Below, in pieces: positions 1 through 11,690 of a stretch of DNA of 64,000 nt. Source of the stretch: Orbilia blumenaviensis (lineage: Eukaryota > Ascomycota > Orbiliomycetes > Orbiliales > Orbiliaceae); contig JAVHNS010000013.1 of NCBI GenBank assembly GCA_036872755.1, positions 1,364,001 through 1,428,000 of the forward strand, in the 5' to 3' direction. The translations under genes and the position numbers were made by a program. Within the stretch, counting starts at the first letter, position 1. Each line of letters opens with the position of its first letter. The notes below the pieces were generated by a model. The model was not told the origin of the DNA. It made no database searches and saw nothing but the letters and a program-made list of their open reading frames with translations.

Positions 1-1299
1 GCCCTGATTGGATGAGTTGAACAGACCACACCGCTCTATCGTCAAATTCACCGATTCTCATACCACGTAGCTGATAAGGTACCATATTTAACCTAACTTT
101 GGGATCAGTTTTAGAGGGGATTTTACCCCGTGATATCGATGTTCCTCCGACCGTAGTCATTATTGTTTCTAAATATCAATTTATAAAGGGAAGTGTGTAC
201 ATGTAAGGATACAGGAAATATATCAACGTATTCCTAACATTTTGTCAGATAGAGAAAGTTCATAATAGCTTGCAAATACTTAAAGTCGTTTTCCCGGTTC
301 GAAACGTCGGTAGCGACAGAAGTTTATGACGAGGCGCAAGGTGGCCGAGTGTACACCTCGCCAATCGTGGTAGCTATGAGTTGGCGGGAAGCTTAAGTTG
401 GCATACAGATTGCTTGATCAATATTTTTTCTAGCGAAAAGTTCAGAAAGCGGCTCGGGCTAAGCCTCATAATAGGTCCATGGATTGTTGGCCGACCCACT
501 CCAAACGGCGATTCATTGCGACTAGGGCGCAGATTTGGATTTGCTCCCCCACGTGAAGATAAGATTGCATGTCGCATGCACAGTTAATCAAGGCCAAAGT
601 ATTTTGTATGCCTTCTCTTCCATTCATCAGCATTCAGCATCCCAGTTTCCATCTGATATGCGATGGTCACTTCTGCAACGGTCGTTTTTGTGGTTGGGGT
701 CGCTGAACTAATACACAAAAAGCATGTCATTATCGGCCGAGTGTGGAGCAGATATTCATTGATGGATGTCTGCCTGCACACACCTATTAGGTTCATGAGC
801 CATACCTGATACCTGTACCTAAATCTTAAGGTATTCTAGAACAGCAAGCTTCGCTCTGGCTTATGTTTCTCAACTCTGTTCCCTGGGCTTTTATGTTTCT
901 AAGGTATACTAGAATTCTGGATAGCAGTCTAACAACCAATAGTAGTAGATTTCTAATAGCATATATATTTCTAATGCTCGGTGTTTGGTGTAGAAAAGAT
1001 ATAGCTCGCCAAGCCCATGCGACTTACAAGCCTAACGAGGCCCAACGTTAGTATTCCGAAAGATTTATAAGGAGATCGTTCATCGTAGAGATTGATGTCT
1101 TGCAGCTCAGTGAAGCGAGAATTTTACACTGTCCTTGGTGAATTAATTGTGTACTTAGTTCCAGACCACTACAAAACTAACGCCGGGTCCCATATAGTAA
1201 CCTTAATTTTACATTCTTTTCGAATTTTTGTCTTGAACGGGGATTTCTCTGCTTAAAGGAAAAGACACCAGTCTTCAGTCCGCAATTACGGAACTCTTT
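1..1299. other. intergenic, no gene seen
   Basis: AT-rich sequence downstream of the dioxygenase gene. Only short open frames (under 70 codons) with no recognisable motif are present on either strand. I see no RNA gene and no transposon feature. Confidence 0.6.
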
Positions 1300-4200
1300 C
1301 TAAGCTACGTCCTTCTTGCTTGGTTGACAGCAGTTCTGTTCCTGAGTTGCTGCCTCCTTGCTTGGTTGACAGTTCTGTTCCTGAGTTGCTGGCTTCTTGC
1401 TTGGTTTAGAGCAGTCCTGTCCGCAGCAAGTACTTTTGCAAGTACAACCGTCTCTGAAAGACCTCTTGTTTCCTCCAGCATCCTTGTAGAGGACTGTGAG
1501 GTCATGTCCATGTGATACATCTGGCTTTCGGGGCTGGAAATCTCCCTCCCAGTCGTCATATCTGACCTTCCATGCTGTTTAGCACGAAAAAGGTTAGTAG
1601 TTAATAAACACCTCTATGGGAGATATGGTAGCACTTACTTGTTGGGTATGGGACGAACTCAGCCCAATCTGGCGTCATGTATGTTTCAAGACCGTTGACC
1701 TGGATCACCTTCTTTAGGTTGCCATAGGCGTCACGTCCTTTTCGCAAGTTGCGCATTTTGGCAGCGAATTTAACCATGGCAGTCAGGGCGATCGTAGAAA
1801 TTTCCTGATCCTTTGGTTTATGTCCGTGAGCGTAGCCTAGATAGTTTGGTGATTTTCGCTTGGGGTTGACAAGGCTGGGGTTGGGGAACACGCTCTCATC
1901 GCGTGACCCTTCTCCCTAAATATTGGAAACTGTATTAGTATTCCTGTAGTTACAGACTCTAATTCCCAAATCAAAGGAATATCTTACCAAATCTAGAACA
2001 AGGACGTCTCCCTTCTTGAAGGTCTGGGGGTCTTGCTTCTTGAATTTAGTGAAGCCACCACCTCGGGCTTCATCTATATAGCCCTTGATAACGGTATCTT
2101 CTTCGACGATACGGATCATGGGCATAGACAGCGTTACTCGCTGAACTTCTAAGACGTATTTCTTGATCTCCTCGTTGGCTTCCTCGGTATCCTTCTGTGC
2201 GAGCTTAGATACCTCGATCCAATCGGTCTTGTTCTTTTCATCTAGGAACCAGTTCATGATTTCAGTGAACTAGAGAAAAACGTACGTTAGCATGTGCCAG
2301 TGTAAGAATAGCATATGATAGAGCATTACCATAAGAACGGTGTTGTAGGCTCCCTCTAGAGCAACTAAGAACATCGCTGTCTGGGTATAAAGTTGCGATT
2401 TAGAAGTCTTCGAAAGTTCCTTATTGATCCAAACGCCCATATCTCGAAGAGGGGACCCAATCTTATGGAGCACCTCATCCCAGTCCCCCTTGCTTCCATG
2501 CCACCAATTAGAGACTGCAGTTAGGAGTCCTGGATTGCCAGTATTTTTGAAGTTTCCGTCCTCAAACATGCTGACCAATTTTTCCATCGATTCGAGGAAA
2601 GCAGCACGACGCTTCCACACACTGGTTTCATCCTTGTTGTAGTTAAGGAAGTGCTGGTAGTCAGTGACAATCTTGTAGAAATCGTTTTCAGAAATCTCAT
2701 TCTTTCCGGTGACTGTCTTGGAAGACAACCTGAGTCCGAGGAAATCGGCCATAAATCTTGAAATGATTGGGACAGCATAGCTAAATTTTTCACAACTTAG
2801 TTAAACTTGCTTTGGTAGAGGTGTAAATTTAAAGTCTGCAGGTTTGGGGTTGCTTACTCTCTAGTAATATCAATAACCCATGTCTTCTTTCCCTCCCTAG
2901 TCTTGACAGACGCACATCTTTCTCTCTTTTCGATAGCAACAGCCATATCGCTAAAATACTGGAACAATTTTTTATTGAATTCACCGGAATTATCGACGAA
3001 GTTGTTGAGAAACGTGTGGTTCTCAATGTCCTTAACGACATCCCCAACACAGTTAAGGAAGTCCTTAACCTTACCATCAGGAATGGTTGATACGTCAACA
3101 TAGGCTGGATTTTTGCATGTTTCATGAGCTTGCAAAATACCCTGGATGGTCTCATAGCTGGTGATCTTCTTGGCTGGGACCGGCTTGGATGGTTCATCAT
3201 GGGTGAAGAGCATGGCCTTGCCATGAAGTCCGGCATTTGTGATGTTCTGGAGCTTGGTGTACATTGGCTGGTAGAGAGACACCGAGTTATACTTATACCA
3301 ACCAGGGAAAGCACGACCAATCAATTTGTAGAACATGCCACCCTTCAAGACCGTTGGGTCTGGGGAAACCTCCTTCATTCCCCACGCTGTGAGAGTGGAC
3401 ACGGTCCAGTCCTTTTTACGACACTCCTTTTAGCTTCATTCTAATTAGAAATCAGGGACTTACGATAAACACTCACAATTGTGTAGAAACGATCTGAGCG
3501 CACAAGAGTAACAGCATCAGAGAATACACCTCTCCACATAGCGTATCCGGGCCTGTATGGAACCGGGGGTTCCATCTTTTGACCGTCTCCTTCGCAGAAG
3601 ATTCCAGGGTAAAGTTCGATCATATCAGGATGCTCGTATAGATCACGAAGGGTGTTTTGAATGTCCACATCAGTGTTGACGGTTTCGAACGAGGTGTGAG
3701 GTTTCATGCCAAAGAACTTTCTGAACTCGTTCAAAGTACAAACTTGCCTATTTTTAAAAGTTTTCCCAACGTTAGTTCTGACGATCGAGTCAAAGAGCTA
3801 AGACTTTAGAGTATTCATCAATGCGTACCATTTACGTGCTTGCAATATTCCCAGGATCTCGATGACTCTCAAAGCCTTCGGAATGTTGCGAGCTCCAAAG
3901 GCGCCTATAAGTAGATATATTAATATATTACCAAATAATAGTAAAAGCTATCAGAACTTACCTGCAGGGTCTTTCATCGTTTCGTTAAAAATATTAACAA
4001 GCTTCGCATCATCGAACTTTCCATCTTTATCTCGCTTGAGTTTTTTTCTGTCAAGATCGTAAATTTCTCGCTCATGTGGATTTGTTCCTCTGGTCTTCGC
4101 CATATCTGTGTGTAGTACCGCCATGAATTGTTGGATGGAGAGGTCTCCATACGGAGTGCCATCGGGGAGTGGTTTACCCTCAACGTCAGTGAAGAGGTGC

Positions 4201-5692
4201 GGCATTTTACCACGAGCTTCATCCATGAGATCTTGGAAGAAACGACTGGTCCATCTATCGTCTCTTTCAGAGAGTGGACCATGGAACCTGTACAAAAAGT
4301 TGAACTCTACGGAAACTTGGTTTCCGATACCTCTTGGGACTCCTTGGCCATCATATTTCCTTCCAATGTGCTCTCGGGGGTCGAGAGTCCAGGTAGTATC
4401 GGCTGAGTGTAGACCCATGAAGCCTCTAAGGTAGTCCATGATCGAGATACTGGCATACATGCCGCAGGTAATGCTATTCACTGCATTAGTGTAAGCGAAA
4501 ATGGCTATATTGGGAGGACTTACATCCTGGCTGTTTGGAAAAGATCATTGTCTTGCTTCTTGTGGGCTTTGGCTTTCTCTTCCTCATTTAGGTTTGCCTT
4601 TGGTGGAATTGTAAAACGACCATTCTCGTTGATCTTCAACAACTGTTCGGCGACATAGTTGTGGAAGCGGTTGTACATGACTAATAGGACGCATACACCG
4701 GGGGGCTGACCGAACAGTCTCTCTTCGGAAAAGGTATCTGGATGGAGCTTGCCCTCCTTCATGGTACGAACTTTGTCCTGGTCCTCTTGGCTAGAACCAT
4801 ATAGTGGGGCTAAGTCAAGATATGACGATGTATCGGAAATATTGCGGTCTTTCTCCGAGGTACGGAAAATATCTGTAGAATAAATGAACTTTTTAGATAC
4901 GCTTGTCACTCTAATCCAGTAGGTTTATATATGTTGCTTACCATGAATGACGATAGTTGCATGATACAAGATCATACTAGAAAGGCCCTTGGGGCTTGGC
5001 TCGAACTTTTCTCGTGCCATTAGGACTATTAATTCAAACTGTCAGGCAAACATATACAAAATCGATAACCTGTGGCTGATGACGAGCTTACGGTCGAAAA
5101 GATCACCTGGGTCCGGTTTGGCTCCGTGAGAGGGAATAGTAGTTGGAATAGACTTTGCGTATGGTGTTCCAGCTTGCCCCAGCCATGGCGTGACAACGCT
5201 CTAGGGAAGATATAAGTTTACTGACCACCTAAAAATATATCCAAAGACTTGAAGGCTTACATTGTAACTTCCATCTGCTGTTCGGTATTCAAACTGGTCG
5301 CCCAAATAGCTCAGCGGAGGATGCAGAAGGCTGTTCCACAGCACATCGATACCCGTCTGCGTAGCCCAGTGACGGACCCCACTGTTTTCTGGGAGTGAAG
5401 CAATGATTTTCCACACATTATCGGTCTATGCACATTGAGAAAGGTCAATAAATTAGGACACGCAACGACATAGATTGTTACCCAATTTGTTACTTACGTC
5501 GATATTGCGGCCGTTTGCCAGAAGGGTACGGATCTCTGACGGGGCTTTCGTAATAAGTGTGCCCAAATCTTGCAAGGTCGATGTCTCTTGAACGGCTTTG
5601 ACATTGCCATAGTTATCGCCATGGGACTGTTGGGTGACCGATAAGGACGGCTCAGACTCAGTCTTCTTACCGCCCAACCAGTTCCAAGACAT
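1300..5692 (-). CDS. Ppo-type fatty-acid dioxygenase (10R-DOX-like), degenerate P450 half
   Basis: A heme dioxygenase of the psi-producing oxygenase family, which adds O2 to C18 fatty acids to give hydroperoxides. Thirteen exons join in phase, from MSWNWLGG at 5692 to the stop at 1300, giving about 1,200 residues. The peroxidase/dioxygenase half shows LDLAPLYGSS, a distal-His segment YNRFHNYVAEQL, and EFNFLYRFHGPLSE with the Tyr and proximal-His pair expected of this family. LNEFRKFFGMKPH follows. The C-terminal half is P450-like (an E-x-x-R helix in VLEVQRV, then FTKFKKQDPQTFKKGD), but the heme-thiolate loop reads NYLGYAHGHKPKDQEIS and has no cysteine. By analogy with 10R-dioxygenases (PpoC), which also lack this Cys, the expected product is a free hydroperoxide rather than a diol. 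The tail is Cys/Lys-rich and unusual. The first exons are short (65, 55, 36 and 28 codons). The family call is sure; regiospecificity is inferred. Confidence 0.93.
1309..1407 (-). repeat. in-frame tandem repeat in the dioxygenase C-terminus
   Basis: Two and a half copies of a 39-42 nt unit encode the peptide pattern PSKK/EPATQEQNC(C)Q at the end of the Ppo protein. The copies are nearly identical in DNA (only a few changes and one extra codon), so the duplication looks recent. It follows a Cys-rich stretch, GCTCKSTCCGQDC. Confidence 0.85.
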
Positions 5693-6961
5693 TTTGAAAA
5701 ATGAAACCGATAGCTTCTTAGAAGTTTATAAAAATTTAATTCGCAGAGTAGTGAAAACGGTTCAAAGAGCGATAGTGAAGGAGGGGATCTCAAGCATAAC
5801 ATTTGGTCCAAAATTTCAGGAACAGGGTCCCTTTATACCCTCGAAAGCTGTAGTACGCAGACCAGAAGTCATTATAGCAGTACTTTTTTCCCCCGCCGTA
5901 TATATCTCGAAAACTGCAGACAAACCTTGGAGTCCGTCGCATTGGTGCTCTACGCCGTCCGGGATATCAATTGCCCCCAGAATCGTGCGGCTGGCGCTGC
6001 GGATAGCTGGAATTTCCACTAGTCTCCAATTAGGTCGAGAGGCGTTCAATATCAGCTCAAGGTTCACCAGATCATTATCAGCTCGCTTTATACCGACGAG
6101 TTGCATTCAATGCGGTGGAGAAGTTAGAAGGCCTTCGAAGGCTTAAGTGGAAATGAGAGATCTGCATCGTTACACGACCGGGTCACCAGACCACCAGCAT
6201 CGCAAACGGGAACTTTCTTAAAATGGTATGGTGTGGAGGTCTTGGATGCGCATCCTGCACAATCAACTTCACAACATGAAAAATACCAGCTGCAGCTGGC
6301 TGGAAGGCGTTTAAAATTTCCAGCCTCAAAAAAAAAAAAAAAGAAAAACACCGTGACCCGCTCGACAGATCTCGCGATTATACATTATTGTAGGAGCTAT
6401 ATTCCTGAAGAGGTTTCATCCGTGCTCATGATTGTGTGCCGTGCAATAATGTCATGTGTATTTATTTCGATGCCGCAAAAACGCCTTGAGTTTGATTGGA
6501 CGGCGCTCCGGTCTTTACGGATATCCAGCTGAAGACAATGATGTTCTAGCCAAAAGAAAACCTAATAAATTTTTTCAAAATTATATTCCCACAGGGTGCA
6601 TTACGCATCAGTGTGAGAATGAGTCTCGGGCTGACCTGGAAATATCACCACAGGCGGTTCATAGGTAGGATTTACCTTCATGAACAGCTTGGGGAATACT
6701 TTCAGAGAGTTTTGACCACTTATTAAGTCTTCAGCTCCCAAGCTAAGAATATCGCACTGAATTCTTCCCATTTGACTATAGAGAGGCCTATATATCTTAT
6801 GGTATTCTCTCTTCTCCTAGGTTCATCTTAGGCTCGACGACGTCCCCCTTCCTATTCATTGAGTTTTGCCACTCTCATTGCACAAAACTGTAACCACTAC
6901 TTTCATAAAACAATTATCTGATTCAAGCGTTCTCTCAAGCTCTTATATATATCGATACACA
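5693..6961. promoter_or_regulatory. divergent intergenic region between dioxygenase and peroxygenase
   Basis: This is 1,269 bp shared by the two divergently transcribed oxidative genes and probably holds both promoters. A TATA-like run (tatatatcgat) lies just before the peroxygenase ATG. A 14-A run sits near 6328. Short open frames here match nothing recognisable. No specific operator was identified. Confidence 0.5.
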
Positions 6962-7753
6962 ATGGCAACAGAGCGACCCCCAAAGAAAGGCGAATATCAA
7001 AGGCCACCTCAAGGTGCTCTCAGGAGTCCATGCCCTGTCTTAAACGCACTCTCGAATCATGGCTATATCCCTCGTGATGGCCGTAACATCCATGCGACCA
7101 ACTTGAAGGCCGCCTTCGCTTACCTCGGTTTTGACCCTTTTCTGAAAAACTACCTCGTCGACGGTGCATTTAAAGTCCACGAAGATGATCCAAAGAAGGT
7201 TACCAAAGACACAGACGTGCTGGGGCTTCGAAATCCAGGCCAAGTCGACGAGAATGGTATCCCTGTTCTTAACCTTGACCAAGTCGGTCGCCCAAACGCA
7301 GTCGAGCATCCGTGCTCCATGACGCGACGAGATCGAGAACAAGGCGACTGCATATCATTCGACCCAGAGCTCATGGCTCAGCTTATTGGAGCAGCAGGCT
7401 CTGACGGCTACTATAGCATGTCTGATATTGCGAAATACCGCAAACTCAGATACGATCAGCAGAAGCGAGACAATCCTGAACTAAAGTTTAATGTTCAACA
7501 GCATACTCTTGCTTGTGGAGAAATCGGGGCTTTTCAAGCGACATTTGGTAGGGGGCTTTTCTATAAAATCCCATTGAGCTACATGAAAGCTTTGTTTGTG
7601 GAAGAGAGGCTGCCCCTCAAGGAAGGATGGACACCAAGGTGGACTTGGTTAGGTTTCCCTGAACTTGCTAGTATTATGTTTTGGATTAGACACTACGCGT
7701 GGCCATCGAAAGAGTTTGGTGTGGAGACTGTAGATACAAAGAAAACTAAGTAA
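6962..7753 (+). CDS. intracellular heme-thiolate peroxygenase / chloroperoxidase-like protein
   Basis: A 263-residue single-exon member of the fungal chloroperoxidase/unspecific peroxygenase family, heme enzymes that use peroxide to oxidise organic substrates. The proximal Pro-Cys-Pro motif is in RSPCPVLNALSNHGYIPRDG (about residues 20-39); its Cys should be the heme ligand. The EHD-x-x-S region reads VEHPCSMTRRD, with the usual Asp replaced by Pro and the Ser kept. ACGEIGAFQATFG carries the likely acid-base Glu. The ATG at 6962 (MATERPPKKG) is chosen over an in-frame ATG at 6866 because homology begins soon after it and the upstream peptide is unremarkable. No signal peptide is visible, unlike secreted UPOs, so the protein is probably intracellular. 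It is divergent from the Ppo gene, which suggests it may act on fatty-acid hydroperoxide; this is inference. Confidence 0.9.
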   Translation: MATERPPKKGEYQRPPQGALRSPCPVLNALSNHGYIPRDGRNIHATNLKAAFAYLGFDPFLKNYLVDGAFKVHEDDPKKVTKDTDVLGLRNPGQVDENGIPVLNLDQVGRPNAVEHPCSMTRRDREQGDCISFDPELMAQLIGAAGSDGYYSMSDIAKYRKLRYDQQKRDNPELKFNVQQHTLACGEIGAFQATFGRGLFYKIPLSYMKALFVEERLPLKEGWTPRWTWLGFPELASIMFWIRHYAWPSKEFGVETVDTKKTK

Positions 7754-9900
7754 ACTTCATAAATATAACTGGGCTAAGCAATGCTGCTTAGAGTAGCGTA
7801 TGCAATCCAGCCTGCATTTACACGGACCCCCCCCCCCCCCTAATCGTAGTGCTTTCATACTTCTTTGTAGTATACTGCTTAGTGTTTGCCTCAGAATTTT
7901 ACCGTCATAGTGGGCGGTAGGCTACTGATTGATTGTTCTTGATTCTGATGACCGCGTTTTGCGGAAAAAGAAAATTCTTTTATAAAAATATTGTTGATTT
8001 TTGCTTTCCCGCATTTGAAAACAGATATGATAGCTTCAGCCGCACTCGGAACCTTTGAAGTTTTTCATCCAAAATACGGTGGGGAGGGCCCTCGAGGGGG
8101 GGTACTGTTAGTCAAGTAGATCAACATTAGCACTAATTGGTGGGGTCAACATTCCGACTGCGCTTCAGCTATTCCGATATGCGCACCAACCGCGAGGGTC
8201 AAAAAAAGTCCCAAGTGGATCCATGGAGTCCCAAGGATCTATTTCCTCGGGCACCAGTCGACTCCAGCCCCGCTATTCCGAAGTGCGAGACAAATCGCAA
8301 GGGCTAAAAAGCGCCCCAAGCACCAGAGTCCTAAAATCTAGAATCCATTTCCTGCAAATTTTGGCGATCGATTCTGAAGAGTAGCGTTAGCCCCCCCGCA
8401 CTCCAGCTTGATATATAGTAGAGTGGCGCCCCGGGAAATGTCAAGATTAGACCTGTTTCAGGAAGCCACCAAATTTTAGTGGGTTTTGGTAACCAATGAG
8501 TACCGCCGTATTCGTAAGCGCATGTTCATCATATCTGCCTATTACGCCCGTGATGAATATTGCCTTCACATTTTCTCTGGGCCACGAGACCATTTTCGAG
8601 CCCAAATTTCGCCATCTATTGCCATCTATATTACCAATCTCCCACGAGACTTTTCTCAGCTCAGGAGTTTGATGGCTTTGCCATCACATCTATTGATAAT
8701 AAGGCAGAACTTATGAGGCAGATCTTCTTCACCTGCATGCACGATTTCAGCCTGGAAGCCTTTCGCGAATAAAAAAGTCACGAAGTATTTCCTCAACCTC
8801 TAAACTAGACTGATATATACTCCTGCATAAGTTTGGCGCTCGTTACATCTCAGATGGAAGCGATCCCGAGAAACAACGGTACGTACATCCGGATATCCGC
8901 ACTTGGAACTGACAAAAAAAATTCAATCGCAAGCGGAAACCCGGTTTTCAGGTGTGACAGGTCCACTTGTACCCGACTACAAGTTAAGGCCAATCAATTA
9001 ATTGTTTTACATAATACCGCACCGATACCGTACTAATCCCTAGGGTATTTCGAATATTTCTAGCACAGTGTATACGTAAGGAAAAAATCTGAGATAGATT
9101 CAGAATTACAATGGTATTGTCGTTGATAATACGATAAAAATACGATATTGTTATCATATCCCCTGTATTCTTGAATTAGAGCGGCATTCAAATGTATATA
9201 TATATTGTTCTGGCCTAGTCTGGGACCGAGACTAGTTCTGGCCCAGATATACCTAGGTACCAACTGTGCTGGAAAAGTGCACCTTTTCAATACTGCCACA
9301 ATTACCCCAGATGGTATTTCAAAATGTGTTGTTGTTTTTTATAGCCTTGCATCCTGTTCATTTGTTTTTTAGCACAACACAAAAATAGTCTGGTTACAAG
9401 GCTGAGTCTTAACCAACGAGAGCATGTGAACACAATCCCGGCGTTGACTACCGACACTACAAGCGCCACCAACTCTACAGGCTTTGTGCATTCGGGTTTA
9501 AATGTATCCGCAGCTGCAATCCAGTCAATAAACTAGAAATTTATTTAAAAATGTACATTAAACGAAACTTGAATATCAAGAATACTGTTCCAAGATTAGG
9601 TGTATAAAGGTATAAATATGCTACCAATATTAGTATAAATAGAGAGTGGCCATAAATGAATGCCCGCGCGTGTAACATATATGGACCTAAATAGGTATAT
9701 AATATTAATCACAACTTTGAGTGGGGTCATTGTTACACAATCAATACATCATTACCCAATCCAAAGACGGCCACAACTGGCATCCTACAATTAATTCGCG
9801 ATCTTAGTGACTAGGTACCTACGATTGCAATACGATCTATACGACGCACGTCAAGCCGAAGTTTAAAGATACAGAGTCTAGCATAGAAAGTATATTCACA
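7754..9900. other. intergenic, contains a degenerate repeat
   Basis: No gene recognised in 2.1 kb. There is a C homopolymer near 7831, an imperfect duplication at 8168-8353, and AT-rich sequence from 9000 to 9900 that presumably includes the promoter of the START gene. Short open frames at 8486-8772 and 8833-9036 have no motif and no supporting context. Confidence 0.5.
8168..8353. repeat. imperfect direct repeat, two ~81-bp copies
   Basis: Copies at about 8168-8248 and 8272-8353 share gctattccga, a cgcgaggg/cgcaaggg block, an A-run followed by a ccccaag-like block, agtcc and atttcc in the same order. Differences are scattered and many are transitions, consistent with an old duplication or a decayed element. 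Confidence 0.6.
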
Positions 9901-11053
9901 ATGTCAGACCCGCAGCCTCCACCATCTGTTATTTTCGACGAATACGCCGAAGTTAAGCACCCAGATGCCTTCCCCGAAGCCCTCAAGCTCCTGAAAAACT
10001 ACCTTTCGGACAAATCGATTGCCTGGGTGTCAAATGGTACGAAGAATGACGTTGATCTATCATATTATCAACCTTCCCCTCCACTCCCAGCACCGATCTG
10101 TCGTGGTGTCGGCACATTCCCAAAGGAATTCACGGCTGAACAGATACTCCCTATAATTCACCAACTGGCATGTAGAAAGTACTGGGATGAGCGATTCAAA
10201 CTCGGTTTCCCGAGCCTGCGGTATTCAAGGAAGTTGGTGCGGTTCTATGCTGTCCAGAAAGGGGTCGGAGAGGGCTGGTTCGCCATCGTTGCGCCCAGAG
10301 ATTTTACTGGATACAGCGGGCACGTCAAAGAAGTTGGTGACGATGGGGTGACGAGATACTATTACCTGCAGACAAGCTCCGAGTTCGACGATGTCCCAGA
10401 AGTCAGTGGGTTCGTCAGGGGAGAGACGAGCTTAGCGGGGTGGGTTTTAGAGGAAAGTTCAGAAGGCATAAAATGCACATATATTGTAAGTTACACGAAT
10501 ACCCCTCAAGAGCTACTATTTCAAGATTGTGCCTGCAATGAGGCTACTTCGTGGAGGCTAGCTTACGAGACCAATCCAAAATCCTGCCTTTCCTTCCCTT
10601 TTATCATATACTAACATATGCTTACACGCCCGACAGGTAAAATTCGATCCGAAGGGTTCGATCCCAGCTTACATCATTGAGCAGGTCGTCAAAGAGACCC
10701 CACTATGCATTGGGAAAGTTCGAGAATTTATCGAGCAGAAAGGCCTCGTGCCGTATGTCAACATGCACGATGAGTTCCCCGGCCAGCTACGGCAGGAGGT
10801 TTTGACAGACACAGCATCAGGCGGTGTGAACTTGGGGGATGCTCAGTTCCAGCTAGAATTCAGCTGGTTTGGTTCCGCCGGCCGCTTCGACATCCACTTC
10901 GACGATAAATGGGATAATGGAGTGAAGATTGACATTGTGGAAGGGACAGAAGGAGAAGACTTTGAGTTGACGAGAGAGAAAGGAAAGGTCTCTGTTTTTG
11001 TGAAAGAAGCAGCGACGGATAAAAAACTGAAGGTCACTGTTTCGAGAGCTTAG
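9901..11053 (+). CDS. START-domain lipid-binding protein
   Basis: Two exons, 9901-10485 and 10637-11053, joined in phase 0 to give 333 residues. The StAR-related lipid-transfer (START) fold is suggested by RKLVRFYAVQKGVGEGWFAIV, a central beta-rich stretch ending SSEGIKCTYI, and VKFDPKGSIPAYIIEQVVKE. That last segment is the typical start of the long C-terminal START helix that closes over the lipid. A further C-terminal region, rich in acidic and beta-type residues (about 270-333), follows the domain and is not recognised. No signal peptide or membrane segment is seen, so the protein is probably cytosolic. It lies between the peroxygenase and a Zn2Cys6 regulator, and a lipid carrier fits the lipid-oxidation theme. 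The ligand cannot be told from sequence. The 151-nt intron has consensus ends. Confidence 0.85.
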
Positions 11054-11690
11054 ACTAATGGCTGAGTTTGCAAATCCTTAGGTGGTTCTGCGGTATATTA
11101 TATACCTAGGTCATAGTTACAAAGCCACTCCATGGATCTACCGCGTTCAAGAGGTACCTAGGTAGTTATTATATATCATTGTCTAGATTACAAGAACAAT
11201 GCTGGCATACAGCCTCGTTGGAGTGCGCATGATTTCGTCTGTTTGACTTGCAATAAATTATTTCTCGTCTTCCAGTCAAAGGTTCGGGTCTTTGTATACC
11301 AATCGCTTCAATCATGATAACAGTTAAAATCAGACTCGATTCTAGTTAATAGGTGTGCATCTATAGTGACGCTCAGTTAATCGAATCTTGAATCCCAAGT
11401 GATTACAACGTTAATATATACTTATATTTTTTTTTCCTAGAAAAAGAAAAGAAAGAAAAGGAAAGAAGAAAGAAAAGAAAAGAAAGCATGCTCAGTGGTG
11501 AGTTCATAGAAAGTAATTATAATGGAGCTCTATAGAAAAACATTATATGTGGCTAGCAGCCCGTCTCGAGGCCCTGGTCAAAACGAGTTGTCAGTTGTTG
11601 CATGTTCCACGAACGGCTAATTGCGACTCCCAAAGTCGAGTCATCCCAGCCTTCCAGACATCTCCAAGACTCCCTCCCGCATCTTCAACC
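11054..11690. other. intergenic with purine tract
   Basis: No gene seen. A run of T followed by an A/G-only tract (about 11430-11486, units of gaaa and gaaaa) lies in the promoter side of the next gene. Such tracts often exclude nucleosomes; a role here is not shown. Confidence 0.5.

Noticed and set aside
1305..1559. 84-codon minus-strand frame with repeated RNRTVNQARRQQL
   Set aside because: It is a shifted frame over the last dioxygenase exon; the repeat comes from the tandem duplication in the real frame.
8486..8772. Two overlapping plus-strand open frames
   Set aside because: No motif, overlapping in different frames, no splice partners.
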